Counted from the first letter of the stretch, positions 8,975-17,674 are shown. The stretch is DNA of 64,000 nt from Pseudobythopirellula maris (GCF_007859945.1 NZ_SJPQ01000001.1:1700489-1764488), one strand, 5' to 3'. Translations and numbers: made by a program. Notes: generated by a model from the sequence alone, not told the origin.

Positions 8975-9080
8975 GCGGGCGTTGCCTCGGTTAAGTCCGT
9001 TTGTGCGAAGGCGACATCGAACTAGTTGATGTCGATAGTCACGTAGGGTCCCCCACCCCATGGGGAAGGGATGTCTTGCA

Positions 9081-10121
9081 TCACCATTTCCAAAGCGCCG
9101 TGCCCCACGACAGCCCGGCGCCGAAACCGCACAGCATCAGTTCGTCGCCCTCGGCGATGCGGCCCTCGCGGACCGATTCGTCCAGCGCGATCGGGATGCT
9201 GCCGCCCGACGTGTTGCCTAGGCGGTCGATGTTCTTGACCACCAAGTCGGCGGGGATGCCCATCGAGTCGGCCGCGGCGGTGAGGATGCGGGCGTTCGCC
9301 TGGTGCAGCAGCCACAGCTTGACGGCGTCGGTGTCGCGTCCGGCGGCTTCGAGCACGTGTGCGAAGGTGTCTTCCAAGAGACGCACGGCCCACTTGAAGA
9401 CCGGCTTGCCGTTCATCGACAGCAGCCACTGGGCGGCGTCGCCGCAGCCGAGGTCCGCCGAGAACGGCTGCTCGACCCCGCCGACGTAACGCGTGAGCAG
9501 GTCGGCGCCCGAGCCGTCGGCGCCGAAGGTGTAAGCCATCATCCCCTGCTCGTCGGATCCCCGTTCCAGGACCACGGCGCCGGCCCCGTCGCCGAACAGG
9601 GGGAAGACTTTCTTGTCGTTGGGGTTGATGACGCGGGTGTTCACGTCGGCGCCGACAACGAGCACCCGCCGCGCCGCGCCGGTGGCGATGAACTGGGCGC
9701 CGGTGAACAAGGCGTACACAAACCCCGCGCAGGCGGAGGTGAGGTCCATCGCCGGGCAATTCAACCCCAGGCTGTCTTGCACCGAGGTGGCCGTTTGCGG
9801 GCAGAGGCGGTCGGGGGTGAAGGTGGCCAAGAGCAGCAGGTCGACCTCATCGCGGGACCCGCCGGCCGCTTCGAGCGCGCGCTCGGCGGCGGCCGTGGCG
9901 AGCGAGCCGGTCGTCTCGCCCTCGGCGGCGTGGCGCCGCTCGCGGATGCCGGTGCGTTGGATGATCCAGTCGGCGTCGCAGCCGAGCGAGGCGAGGTCGT
10001 CGTTCGAGACGACTTGGCTGCCCACGGCGTTGCCCGTGCCGGCGATGCGCACGCCCATCAGGCGGTGGAGCGGGCCGCGGCGGATCTGGACGTCGATGTC
10101 GGGTTTGGCTGGCGTGGTCAT
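9081..10121 (-). CDS. fabH: Beta-ketoacyl-ACP synthase III (FabH), 346 aa
   Basis: A condensing enzyme that starts fatty acid synthesis by joining acetyl-CoA to malonyl-ACP. The full Cys-His-Asn triad is visible: Cys131 in TSACAGF, His273 in LLHQANARI and Asn303 in RLGNTSGGSIP. The N-terminal RIAGTG and RTGIRERR motifs and the GDGAGAVV loop are intact. The start is uncertain. ATG at 10121 gives a 346-residue protein with a 21-residue extension before the usual RIAGTG start, ATG at 10058 would give the common 325 residues, and ATG at 10154 is also open. None has a good ribosome site. It is not next to fabD/fabG/acpP, so it may be a stand-alone copy. Confidence 0.93.
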   Translation of the reverse strand: MTTPAKPDIDVQIRRGPLHRLMGVRIAGTGNAVGSQVVSNDDLASLGCDADWIIQRTGIRERRHAAEGETTGSLATAAAERALEAAGGSRDEVDLLLLATFTPDRLCPQTATSVQDSLGLNCPAMDLTSACAGFVYALFTGAQFIATGAARRVLVVGADVNTRVINPNDKKVFPLFGDGAGAVVLERGSDEQGMMAYTFGADGSGADLLTRYVGGVEQPFSADLGCGDAAQWLLSMNGKPVFKWAVRLLEDTFAHVLEAAGRDTDAVKLWLLHQANARILTAAADSMGIPADLVVKNIDRLGNTSGGSIPIALDESVREGRIAEGDELMLCGFGAGLSWGTALWKW

Positions 10122-10238
10122 CCGGGCCTGTGAAGAAAGGGTTCCCGAGAGCATGGCCGAGGGCCGGGCCGCGGGAGGCGTTGCGAATCCAGCAAACTAA
10201 ATCGGTTGGGGGCGGTGGGCAAGCCCGCGGCGGCCCGC

Positions 10239-10922
10239 TCAGGCCGCCCGGCGGCGGCCGACGGGGCGGTAGAGGACGGCGTTTCCCCGCTTGCCGTCGG
10301 TTTTGAGCGCCCCCATCTCACGCATCGCGTAGGCGGCCCGCTGCGCGACCCAGCGGTCGACCCCCAACCCGGCAGCCAGCTCGCCCGTGTCGAACGGTCG
10401 CGGCAGCCCGCTGGGGAGCATCTTCAAGAGGTCGGCCGAGGTGCGGAAGCGGCGCGTCTCGCCGACGGCCACGAGCCGCTGGTCGGCCACGACGTGGTCG
10501 TTCTTCCGCCAGCGCCGGCGTCGGCCGTGGCCGGGGTAGCGCGTCTCCTCGACCTCGACGAGCACCGCCTCGAGCACGAGCTTCTTGTGCGGGAAGGCGC
10601 GCGTGAAGTGGATCAGGTCGTGGAACAGATCGATGAGCTGGCCCCGCTTGGGGCTGCGGCGGCGCGAGACCTGCTCGCCCCCTTCGCGGTCGAGCTTGAC
10701 GATCTGCTTGAGCGCGACGATCGGCTTGACGACCTTCACGCGGGCGCCCTCTTCGCAGAGCCGGCGGACCTTGTCGCGGATGGCGGCCAGGCCGCCGTGC
10801 TGGATCTCGATCAGGGTGCCGCGACGCACCACGTCGATGCGGTAGCGCCCGCGGCGCACCTCGACCTCGCCGCTGGCGCCGGCGTAGTGCTCTTTGAGCT
10901 GTTTGTGGAGGGAGGTTTCCAT
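10239..10922 (-). CDS. Conserved protein with a PD-(D/E)XK-like core and winged-helix end, 227 aa
   Basis: No named family is recognised with certainty. Residues 17-60 read GEVEVRRGRYRIDVV, then LIEIQ, then a helix. This places Asp30, Glu39 and Gln41 in the D...E-x-Q order of the PD-(D/E)XK nuclease fold. The centre (about 60-150) is very basic, with a conspicuous RRRRWRK stretch. Residues 158-220 (TSADLLKMLP, then RWVAQRAAYAMREMGAL) look like a winged helix. A nucleic-acid-related role, such as DNA repair or a nuclease remnant, fits but is inference. It starts at ATG 10922, and a palindromic repeat separates it from pyrE upstream. Confidence 0.7.
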   Translation of the reverse strand: METSLHKQLKEHYAGASGEVEVRRGRYRIDVVRRGTLIEIQHGGLAAIRDKVRRLCEEGARVKVVKPIVALKQIVKLDREGGEQVSRRRSPKRGQLIDLFHDLIHFTRAFPHKKLVLEAVLVEVEETRYPGHGRRRRWRKNDHVVADQRLVAVGETRRFRTSADLLKMLPSGLPRPFDTGELAAGLGVDRWVAQRAAYAMREMGALKTDGKRGNAVLYRPVGRRRAA

Positions 10923-10950
10923 ACCCGCCGCTCGGTCCTTGCGATTGTCT

Positions 10951-11018
10951 CAGCCGCCGACGGGAGTCGGCGGTCCGCGCCGCCCATGGGGCCGACCGCC
11001 GACTCCCGTCGGCGGCTG
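10951..11018. repeat. Palindromic repeat family B, copy 1
   Basis: Two 25-base arms (CAGCCGCCGACGGGAGTCGG... and its complement) surround an 18-base centre. A second copy with the same arms lies at 62118-62185. It sits between the stop of pyrE and the start of the next minus-strand gene, so on the minus strand it would fold just after pyrE and could act as a terminator or stabilising hairpin. Confidence 0.8.
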
Positions 11019-11041
11019 GGGCTTCGTGTGTGTTACGGCGT

Positions 11042-11587
11042 TTACGGTTTGACGCCGAAGTCTTCTACCGTGAACAGCGTGGTGAGCTCGTAGCCGCGCT
11101 CGGCGAACGCCTCGCGGCCCCCTTCGAGTCGGTCGATGATCGCCAGCACGCGTTTCACCTTCAGGCCCTCTGCCTCGCAGAGCTCGATCGCCTTGAGGCT
11201 CGAGCCGCCGGTGGTGACCACGTCTTCGACGATCACCAGTTCTTCGCCCGACTCGTACGGCCCTTCGACCTGCTGGCCCTTGCCGTGCCCCTTGGGCTCC
11301 TTGCGGACCATCACGCCGCGCAAGCTTTGGCCGCGCTGGCCGGCGATGGTGAGGATGGCGGCGGTGATCGGGTCGGCGCCGATCGCCATGCCGCCCACGA
11401 GCGGCGGCAGCTGATCGCCGATTAGGTCGAGGAAGCCCTCGCCGATGAGCTTGGCGCCGAGCGCGTTGAGCGTCACCTGACGGCAGTCGAGGTAGTAGCT
11501 GGCCTGCTTGCCCGAGGCGAGCGTGAACTCGCCGAACTGCAGGGCTTTGTCTTGGATCAACTCGGCGAGCGCGGCGCGGTCGTACAT
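11042..11587 (-). CDS. pyrE: Orotate phosphoribosyltransferase, 181 aa
   Basis: Joins orotate and PRPP to orotidine monophosphate in pyrimidine synthesis. The PRPP loop VIVEDVVTTGGSS is at 118-130, the substrate region FTLASGKQASYYLDCR at 21-36, and the basic flexible loop VRKEPKGHGKG at 94-104. All match PyrE, and 181 residues is a normal length. The ATG at 11587 begins the conserved MYDRAALAELI. An upstream frame exists but carries no family similarity. There is no strong ribosome site. No other pyrimidine gene is nearby. Confidence 0.94.
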   Translation of the reverse strand: MYDRAALAELIQDKALQFGEFTLASGKQASYYLDCRQVTLNALGAKLIGEGFLDLIGDQLPPLVGGMAIGADPITAAILTIAGQRGQSLRGVMVRKEPKGHGKGQQVEGPYESGEELVIVEDVVTTGGSSLKAIELCEAEGLKVKRVLAIIDRLEGGREAFAERGYELTTLFTVEDFGVKP

Positions 11588-11700
11588 AAGGAGAGGCAGG
11601 AGGTCAGAGGTCGGAGGTGAGAGAGCCAGTGCCGACGACTTATTCAGTCGTCGGACAACGCCCATCGTGAGGCTTTCACCCCGGGGGCTCAACCCTCGCC

Positions 11701-13176
11701 TCACCGCCGCACGACAACTTCCGACCCTTCGCTGAGGATGTCGAACACGTCCTCGGCGTCGGTCGAGGCGACCAGGATGTGCCCCTGGTGGTCGAAGTGC
11801 CCCGGCGCTCCGGCGCTCGACGCCCCTAAGAGCACGCTCGGCCCGGTGGGCGAGCCGCTCGGAGCCTTCAGCACGAGCTTGGGCGACGACGGGGCGGGCG
11901 CCCCGTAGCGCGACGGCGCCCCGGTTGCCTGGGGCGATTGCTTTTGCTCCACGCGCCACTGGCCCTCGTCGGCGGCGAGGCCGTCGATGTTCACGTCGAA
12001 CCGGCCGGCGTAGCGGCCGTCGAGCAGCAGCACCATCTCTTGATCGCTCAGGTCGACCACGGCCTGGAAGGGCCCGCGGACAACCTTGAGCACCTGGCCC
12101 GGTTGCACCGCCGTGGCGGAGGCGACGCCGTTGATCTTGCCGAGCAGCGGCCAGGGCACGTTGTATTGCTGGGCGATCGTCTCGAGCGTCTCGCCCGGCT
12201 GCACCTGGTGCGGCGGCTCGAGGCGGTGCTCGAGTGAGTAGATCACCGTACCCGCCAGCTGGCTCAACAACCCATTGACGGTTTCGTGCTGCGCGGCCGT
12301 GAGCGACGCGTCGTCACGCCACTGCGAGAGCAGCAGGTGGGCGCGGGTCAGCTCGTTGCGATCGAGCGCCGCCTGGATGGCGGGCATCGCCTGGTCGAAC
12401 TCGCTGCCAGCGGCCGGCGATTGGATCACCGGAGATTGGGCCACCGGCGACTGGATCGTCGGTGGCTGGACGGGAGACGCGTGCGGCGCCGGCTGGCCGA
12501 AATCGATCGGCGTGCTCTCCGACTCGGCGAAGGCCGAGGCGTTGGCCTGTGCGTTGTAGCTGGGCTGATCGTAGCTGGGCTGATCGTAGCTGGGCTGATC
12601 GTAGCCGGGTGGGTCATAGCTGGCAGTAGCGCTGCTGGGCTGCGCTGGGGCGGCCGACGCGACCGCCGCGGCCGGCGGCTGTTGGGGCATGCCGTACGAC
12701 GTGCCGAGCGACGGCACTTGGCCGCTGATGCCCTTGGGCGGGGAGGCGCCGTCGGCGGGGCTGTTGTAGCTGGCCGTGGGGATGTTGGCGGGCAGCGGGA
12801 GCTCCGGCGAACCGCTCTCGGTCGACCCAGGCAACGCCGGGAGCGGCGGCAGCGTGGCGCCGAGCGACGGGCCCATGCCGGGCCCCTCCACCGGTTCGTC
12901 GTCGGGCAACGCGACCGCTTCGAGCGGGGCCGTGCGCGGGGCGAGGCTGTGCGACGAATCGCCGAAGGCCGGGGCCTCGTCGCCCGAGGAGCCGGCCTCG
13001 AAGGCGGGCGCCTCGAACGACGGGGCGTCGCTGGCGGCGGTCTTGCCGGCGGACTGGCCCCACGAATCGGACTCGTCCGTGGCGAGCGTGGCGGGGCTGT
13101 CGTTGATCTGGATCGCCAGGAACACTCCCAACGCCGCGAGGACGGCTAGGGTGGCGAGAGGGCGGATCGTGCTCAT
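11701..13176 (-). CDS. Secreted or anchored LysM protein with a degenerate L,D-transpeptidase domain, 491 aa
   Basis: An N-terminal hydrophobic segment (residues 6-22) anchors or exports the protein. A long Pro/Ser/Ala linker (about 25-260) follows and includes a YDQPSYDQPSYDQPSY tandem. A LysM module spans about 322-367 (HQVQPGETLETIAQQY). Residues 371-491 align with the YkuD domain: AVVDLSDQEMVLLLDGRYAG at its start and DAEDVFDILSEGSEVVVRR at its end. The active-site stretch, normally S-x-G-C-[IR]-x, reads HQGHILVA, so the catalytic cysteine is His466 and the arginine is Leu468. The protein should bind cell wall but not cross-link it. The start at 13176 has an AAGGAG site 10 bases upstream. 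Confidence 0.82.
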   Translation of the reverse strand: MSTIRPLATLAVLAALGVFLAIQINDSPATLATDESDSWGQSAGKTAASDAPSFEAPAFEAGSSGDEAPAFGDSSHSLAPRTAPLEAVALPDDEPVEGPGMGPSLGATLPPLPALPGSTESGSPELPLPANIPTASYNSPADGASPPKGISGQVPSLGTSYGMPQQPPAAAVASAAPAQPSSATASYDPPGYDQPSYDQPSYDQPSYNAQANASAFAESESTPIDFGQPAPHASPVQPPTIQSPVAQSPVIQSPAAGSEFDQAMPAIQAALDRNELTRAHLLLSQWRDDASLTAAQHETVNGLLSQLAGTVIYSLEHRLEPPHQVQPGETLETIAQQYNVPWPLLGKINGVASATAVQPGQVLKVVRGPFQAVVDLSDQEMVLLLDGRYAGRFDVNIDGLAADEGQWRVEQKQSPQATGAPSRYGAPAPSSPKLVLKAPSGSPTGPSVLLGASSAGAPGHFDHQGHILVASTDAEDVFDILSEGSEVVVRR

Positions 13177-13323
13177 CGGTTCGTCGCTCCTTGACGCGTG
13201 CGGCGCCCGAGGGATTCGGACGCGCAAAAGCTTCTTACGGCTGTTCGCGCGGGATGGTAGACCAACCGTCCACCGCAAGCCATGGCAATTTGCGGAGCGA
13301 TGCTAGCAGCGGCGTCGCGCGGG

Positions 13324-13411
13324 GGGCGATAGCCGACGACCTATGGTCGTCGGACTGCGTGCCGTGGCGCTTTCCGGTCCGCCGCGGCGGATAGGTCGTC
13401 GGCTATGGGCC
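13324..13411. repeat. Palindromic repeat family D (GACGACC/GGTCGTC), copy 1
   Basis: The left arm GATAGCCGACGACCTAT and right arm ATAGGTCGTCGGCTATGGGC enclose a 46-base centre that begins with a smaller palindrome (GGTCGTCGGA). The right arm covers 13403-13405, the TAG stop codon of rarA, so the end of that gene is made from the repeat. Related elements occur at 27243, 35808, 56555 and 62508. Confidence 0.75.
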
Positions 13412-14761
13412 CTCTTGCTTGGGGGGCGTTTTTGCGGCGTTCAAGCGCTCGCGGATCGACTGGAGCCGCTGGGCGAGTTCCTTTTCGAACCCGCGGTCGA
13501 CGGGGCGGTAGTACTGGCGTTCCACGCCCAAGTAATCCTGCGAGGCGACGCCCCCCTCGGCGTTGTGGGCGTACTCGTAGCCCTCGCCGTGGCCGAGCCG
13601 CTTGGCGCCGGCGTAGTGGCCGTCGCGCAAGTGACGCGGCACCGGCAGCAGCGTTCCCTCACGCACGTCGCGACACGCCTCGCCGATGGCCACGGTGGCG
13701 GCGTTCGACTTCGGCGCGCACGCTAAGTAGGCGACCGTTTGGGAGAGTGTGAGCTGCGCCTCCGGCAGGCCGATGAACTCGCACGCTTGCATCGCCGCCA
13801 CGGCGAGCGGCAACGCGTGCGGGTCGGCGTTGCCGACGTCCTCGCTCGCCAGGATCACCAGCCGACGGCAGAGGAACCGCACGTCCTCGCCCCCCTCGAG
13901 CATGCGGGCGAGCCAGTACATGGCGGCGTCGGGGTCACTGCCACGCAGGCTCTTGATCAGCGCGCTGGCGCAGTCGTAGTGGTCGTCGCCGGTCGGGTCG
14001 AAGCGGACCGCCTTGCGCTGCACCGCCTCGGCGGCGGCCGCGTGGTCGATGACGATCGGGGCCGACGGGTTCGCTTCGTCCCTGGCCGATAGCACCGCGA
14101 CCTCCAACGCGCCGAGCGCCCGCCGGGCGTCGCCGTCGCTCACGGCGGCCAGGAACTCGAGGGCGTCGTCCTCGAGCCGGGGGTGGTAGCGGCCGAGGCC
14201 GCGCTCGGCGTCCGTGCAAGCGCGCTCGAGCAGTTCCCGGATGTCGTCTACGCCCAGGGGTTCGAGCATGAACACGCGGCTGCGGCTCACCAGGGCGTCG
14301 TTGACCGCGAAGAACGGGTTGGAGGTCGTGGCGCCGACCAACACGACGACCCCCTCCTCCACGTCGGGCAGCAAGGCGTCTTGCTGCGACTTGTTGAAGC
14401 GGTGGATCTCGTCGATGAACAACAAGGTGGGCGAGCCCCCCACGGCCACCCGGTCGCGTGAAACGGCGAGCGCCTCGCGCAGCTCTTTCACCCCGGTCGT
14501 GACCGCGCTGAGCTGCTTGAACGGGCTGCCGGTCTCGCCGGCGAGCAGGCGGGCGAGCGTCGTCTTGCCCGAGCCGGGGGGCCCGGCCAGGATGGCCGAC
14601 CCGAGCCGCCGCGCCGCCACGAGCCGCCTGAGCAGCTTGCCCTCGCCCAGCAGCTGGCGCTGGCCGACAAATTCCGCGAGCGACCGCGGCCGCATCCGCG
14701 CCGCCAGGGGCGCCGCGCGGGCAAAGTTCTGTTCTTCGCTCTTGGCGAACAAGTCGGTCAC
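13403..14761 (-). CDS. rarA: Replication-associated recombination protein RarA/MgsA, 452 aa
   Basis: A AAA+ ATPase that acts at stalled replication forks with SSB and polymerase. Walker A is GPPGSGKTT at 60-68, Walker B is LLFIDEIHRF with Asp117/Glu118, and sensor 1 is VGATTSNPFF. The C-terminal MgsA domain includes YWLARMLEGGEDVRFLCRR and the conserved GYEYAHNAEGG and YYRPVDRGFE. Length is normal for RarA. The start is GTG at 14761 with a weak ribosome site. The last two residues and the stop lie in a palindromic repeat, so the C-terminus probably changed when the repeat arrived. Confidence 0.95.
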   Translation of the reverse strand: MTDLFAKSEEQNFARAAPLAARMRPRSLAEFVGQRQLLGEGKLLRRLVAARRLGSAILAGPPGSGKTTLARLLAGETGSPFKQLSAVTTGVKELREALAVSRDRVAVGGSPTLLFIDEIHRFNKSQQDALLPDVEEGVVVLVGATTSNPFFAVNDALVSRSRVFMLEPLGVDDIRELLERACTDAERGLGRYHPRLEDDALEFLAAVSDGDARRALGALEVAVLSARDEANPSAPIVIDHAAAAEAVQRKAVRFDPTGDDHYDCASALIKSLRGSDPDAAMYWLARMLEGGEDVRFLCRRLVILASEDVGNADPHALPLAVAAMQACEFIGLPEAQLTLSQTVAYLACAPKSNAATVAIGEACRDVREGTLLPVPRHLRDGHYAGAKRLGHGEGYEYAHNAEGGVASQDYLGVERQYYRPVDRGFEKELAQRLQSIRERLNAAKTPPKQEGP

Positions 14762-14840
14762 GGCGTGGGCGTCTCATGCGCGGGTGCAGGGGCGTCACCG
14801 ATCAGGCTAACACCTGTACACGTTCTTGCAAGCGCCCGGG

Positions 14841-14995
14841 GGGCGAGCCGGCGACGTGAGTCGCCGGAGTTGCTGACGCGCCGCCAAGTGCATCATGCCG
14901 CTTGGCGCACCGCGCTGTAAAGCACTCGACGCCACTTTTTACACCACGCCGAAAGCACTCCACGGGACACCGGCGACTTACGTCGCCGGCTCGCC
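14841..14995. repeat. Inverted repeat between rarA and the MagIII-like gene
   Basis: The arms GGCGAGCCGGCGACGTGAGT... (14841-14866) and their near-complement (14970-14995) lie about 100 bases apart. The centre contains a further hairpin, GCCAAGTGCATCATGCCGCTTGGC, at about 14884-14907. The right arm covers the final codons and stop (14978-14980) of the glycosylase gene. The sequence resembles the CAGCCGCCGAC family but is distinct. Confidence 0.65.
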
Positions 14996-15643
14996 GTTGA
15001 TGATCGCGCCGCTGGGTGGCAGCATTGGCGCTAACGGGCAGCCCTCGCAGCGCGGCTTGGGACCGCAGTGCAGCTTGCCAACGTTCACGATCAGCGCGTG
15101 CAGCTCGTTGAGCGTTTGCGTGTCGGGCGGCATTTGCTCCTCGACAAGCCGTTGCTGATCGTCGTAGCGCGAGCCGTGGGGCAGCCAGCCGTGGCGTTCC
15201 AACACCCGCTTGCCGTAGGCGTCGGCGACGAACACCGGCCGCTCGGCGGCGTAGCAGAGGATCGCGTCGGCCGTCTCCGGGCCCACGCCGTTGACGCCGA
15301 GCAGCGCCGCCCGCAAGGCGTTGCTCTCGTCTTTGAGCATCTTGTCGAGCGATCCGCCGTAACGCTCGACGATCATTGTCGTCAGGTTGCGCAGCCGCCG
15401 CGCCTTCACCCGGAAGTAGCCCGCCGGCCGGATCGCTTCGGCCAGTTGATCGGCGTCGATCGCGTGCAAGGCGTCGAGCGTGTCGAGGCCGAGTCCGTTG
15501 AGGTTCGTGATCGCGCGCTCCACGTTCCTCCACGCCGTGTTCTGCACGAGGACGGCGCCGACGACGATCTCGAGCTTCGTGTCGGCGGGCCACCAATGCT
15601 GCGGGCCGTACGCGCGCGACAGCAGCTCGTAAGCGCGTTGCAT
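14978..15643 (-). CDS. HhH-GPD DNA glycosylase of the MagIII/COG2231 type, 221 aa
   Basis: An endonuclease III-fold base-excision protein. The helix-hairpin-helix (LLGVNGVGPETADAI, residues 114-128) has Glu123 where endonuclease III has its lyase lysine. The catalytic aspartate is kept (Asp141 in VFVADAYG). The pattern G-V-G-P-E-T-A matches monofunctional 3-methyladenine glycosylases of the MagIII group. Three cysteines (193, 199, 202 in CGPKPRCEGC) remain at the end, but the expected fourth ligand after CPL is missing, so an iron-sulfur cluster is doubtful. The ATG at 15643 begins the conserved region, and the upstream extension has no family similarity. The last few residues come from an inverted repeat. 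Confidence 0.85.
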   Translation of the reverse strand: MQRAYELLSRAYGPQHWWPADTKLEIVVGAVLVQNTAWRNVERAITNLNGLGLDTLDALHAIDADQLAEAIRPAGYFRVKARRLRNLTTMIVERYGGSLDKMLKDESNALRAALLGVNGVGPETADAILCYAAERPVFVADAYGKRVLERHGWLPHGSRYDDQQRLVEEQMPPDTQTLNELHALIVNVGKLHCGPKPRCEGCPLAPMLPPSGAIINGEPAT

Positions 15644-16044
15644 CGCGCGCGGCGTGGCGCCGTTTTGCGCGTCTTCGCTTTGACGGCCAGAGCTGTTCAA
15701 GAATTCGACCTCAGCGCCGACAGCGCAAACCCAGCGCCGAATCGACGCAAAAAAGATTGAAGCGAAATCGAAGCAAAAAAAGGGGCGTTGTGCGACGTGG
15801 ATTTTCAGCGGTGTCAAGACAAATTCTCAGCGTTGACCGCAAGCACGCAAATCTGTCTTTGTGAGAATCGATGGTAAGGTATACTTGGGTTATCGATCGA
15901 CGGCGGCCGATAACCTTCATCGGCGCCGGCGGTTGTTTTATCGCCGTCACGCCGTCACGCCGTCGCGTGACAGCCGCAACTTCCGACACGCGACCACGGG
16001 GTCGCCCCGCGGATCGACGCCAACCTCCGACCGAGTAGCTCGCA
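15644..16044. other. Divergent intergenic region
   Basis: About 400 bases between two divergent genes. The part at 15750-15900 is AT-rich (runs of A near 15770, GGTAAGGTATACTTGGGTTATCG near 15880) and should hold promoters for one or both genes. A short CGCCGTCA direct repeat lies at 15946-15965. No gene was found. Confidence 0.5.
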
Positions 16045-16605
16045 GTGCTTACAGTTCGCCCCAAAGTCGCCGGACTCGTGTTCCAGCTCTACGGGCGAAG
16101 CCTGCACCCCGAGCTCTTCGAGATCTGCCGCAGCAAGCGTATCGTGCGTCAGGCTTACGAGGCGACGATATCGATCACCGGCGCCGGCCACTTGGTCACT
16201 TGGAAGCGAGACGGCATCCTGCTGACCGAGGCGGCCACGTCCGCCAACCAGCCGCTCCCGCAGAAGCGCCGGCTGATGTCGCACCGCATGAGCGGCGACC
16301 AGTCCGACCGCGTCCGCTGCCACGGGGGCATCGTCTACGAGGCGAGCTTCTCGCACGAGGCGGTCAGCTCGCAAGCGTTCTACGCCTACCAGCAAGAACT
16401 CGACCTGTCGGGTGTCCAAAGCGGCGCCGCGGCCGACGGCCTGCTGCACCGCTTCCAGCCGAGCGTTCGCTTCGACGTGGGCGCGGTGAGCTACGTGCAC
16501 GTCGAGTCGCGCGAGCGGAGCCTCGCCGTCCAGGCGTTCCACACCTTCCCGGACGACTGCACGATCGTCAAAAGCCAATCGGTCTTCCGGTTGCCGAATC
16601 TCTGA
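16045..16605 (+). CDS. DUF2617-like conserved protein, 186 aa
   Basis: A soluble protein of unknown function. The opening (MLTVRPKVAGLVFQLYGR, then LHPELFEI) and the region YEASFSHEAVSSQAF match my memory of the DUF2617 family, found in planctomycetes and actinobacteria. No catalytic motif can be assigned. The frame starts with GTG at 16045 and has no convincing ribosome site, but the conserved N-terminus begins there. A cluster of the CTGTAGGGAACGCC repeat follows it. The DUF number is from memory and should be checked. Confidence 0.72.
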   Translation: MLTVRPKVAGLVFQLYGRSLHPELFEICRSKRIVRQAYEATISITGAGHLVTWKRDGILLTEAATSANQPLPQKRRLMSHRMSGDQSDRVRCHGGIVYEASFSHEAVSSQAFYAYQQELDLSGVQSGAAADGLLHRFQPSVRFDVGAVSYVHVESRERSLAVQAFHTFPDDCTIVKSQSVFRLPNL

Positions 16606-16645
16606 CGCAGGCGCATCTTCCGAGACACTCCTCGGTTCGCCCCTC

Positions 16646-16856
16646 CTGTAGGGAATGCCCTCTGCCTGTAGGGAACGCCCTCTGCGACGTTCCCAGCCCT
16701 CCCCTGTAGGGAACGCCCTCTGTGGCGTTCCGGCCCCGGCGGATAGGTATGCGCCACTGCTGCCTAACACCGTGGAGGGAATGAGTGTCGTGCTGCCCAA
16801 CCTACAGGTGGGCCTGTACCCGGGGCCGGAACGCCACAGAGGGCGTTCCCTACAGG
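16646..16856. repeat. Repeat family C cluster: three direct units and one inverted unit
   Basis: The unit CTGTAGGGAACGCCCTCTG followed by a complementary GGCGTTCC and GGCCCCGG occurs at 16646, 16666 and 16704-16739, and in inverted form at 16820-16856. Each full unit is itself a small hairpin. A pair of the same family lies between folA and thyA (55040-55198). No gene is encoded here. Confidence 0.8.
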
Positions 16857-16888
16857 CGGCTCTTTCTACAGGAGCATCGCGCCAACGA

Positions 16889-17674
16889 TCACCCAATCGG
16901 AGGCAGCGACTCGAGGAACTTCTCGATCGCCGAGTTCACCTCAACCGGTTTCTCGGCGGGCGCCATGTGGCCGGCGCCTTCGACGAGCACGAACTCGGCC
17001 TTGGGCATCGCCTCGGCCATGCCGCGCATCACGTCGGGCGGCGTGAGTGCGTCTTGGTCGCCGCAGATGGCGAGCGTCGGCAGGTCGAAGTCGGCCAGGT
17101 CGCCCGTCACGTCGGGGCGAGCGGCCATGCCCAAGAGCGCCGCGGCGATCGCCTGCGGCGAGTTCGAGCCCATCATGTCGGCCATCCAGGCGACGAGCTT
17201 CGGGTCGTTCTCGAGCGTCTCGGCGGCGAACAGCTTGGGGGTCATCGCCTCGGCCAGCATCGCCGAGCCCCACTCGCCAACCTTCTCGGCCATCTTCAGC
17301 CGGTTGGCGCGTCCGTCCTCGTCGTCCGCCTCGGGACGCGAGTCGCAGACCACCAGCGCACGGACCCGCTCGCGGTGCCGCTTGAGAAACTGCCAGCCGA
17401 CGTAGCCCCCCATCGAGAACCCGCAGTAGACAACCGGTTCGTCCACGCCGAGCGCGTCGAGCAGCGCGGCGAGGTCGTCGGCGTAGCGCTCCATCGACAC
17501 GCCTTGTCCCTCGTGGATCACGCCGAGTTCGCTGCCGCCGAAGCCGCGCAGGTCGGGGGCGATGATCCGCACGCCGCTGAGGCTAGCGATCTGAGCGCGC
17601 CACATCGCGTGGCCCATCGGGAAGCCGTGGACCAAGAGGACGGGCGGCCCCTCGCCCTCGACGAGGCAGCGCAT
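16889..17674 (-). CDS. Alpha/beta-fold hydrolase, 261 aa
   Basis: A cytoplasmic serine hydrolase with a canonical triad: Ser87 in GFSMGG, Asp208 in CGDQDALTP and His236 in GAGHMAPAE. The oxyanion strand is VLLVHGFPMG. The fold and spacing resemble the 3-oxoadipate enol-lactonase/BioH group, but none of their pathway genes is near, so the substrate is open. The ATG at 17674 begins MRCLVEGEGPP just before the first beta-strand. The frame stays open upstream (IQPTRVADIT) without a common start codon, so the true start may be slightly further up. Confidence 0.85.
   Translation of the reverse strand: MRCLVEGEGPPVLLVHGFPMGHAMWRAQIASLSGVRIIAPDLRGFGGSELGVIHEGQGVSMERYADDLAALLDALGVDEPVVYCGFSMGGYVGWQFLKRHRERVRALVVCDSRPEADDEDGRANRLKMAEKVGEWGSAMLAEAMTPKLFAAETLENDPKLVAWMADMMGSNSPQAIAAALLGMAARPDVTGDLADFDLPTLAICGDQDALTPPDVMRGMAEAMPKAEFVLVEGAGHMAPAEKPVEVNSAIEKFLESLPPIG

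Noticed and set aside
7427-9025. 532-residue plus-strand open frame opposite pepF
   Set aside because: Low-complexity Arg/Leu/Val/Glu repetition, antisense to an M3 peptidase with an intact HExxH.
12546-12610. Short tandem repeats that resemble a small CRISPR or satellite
   Set aside because: The period is 15 bases and encodes the YDQPS tandem in the linker of the LysM protein; there are no spacers.
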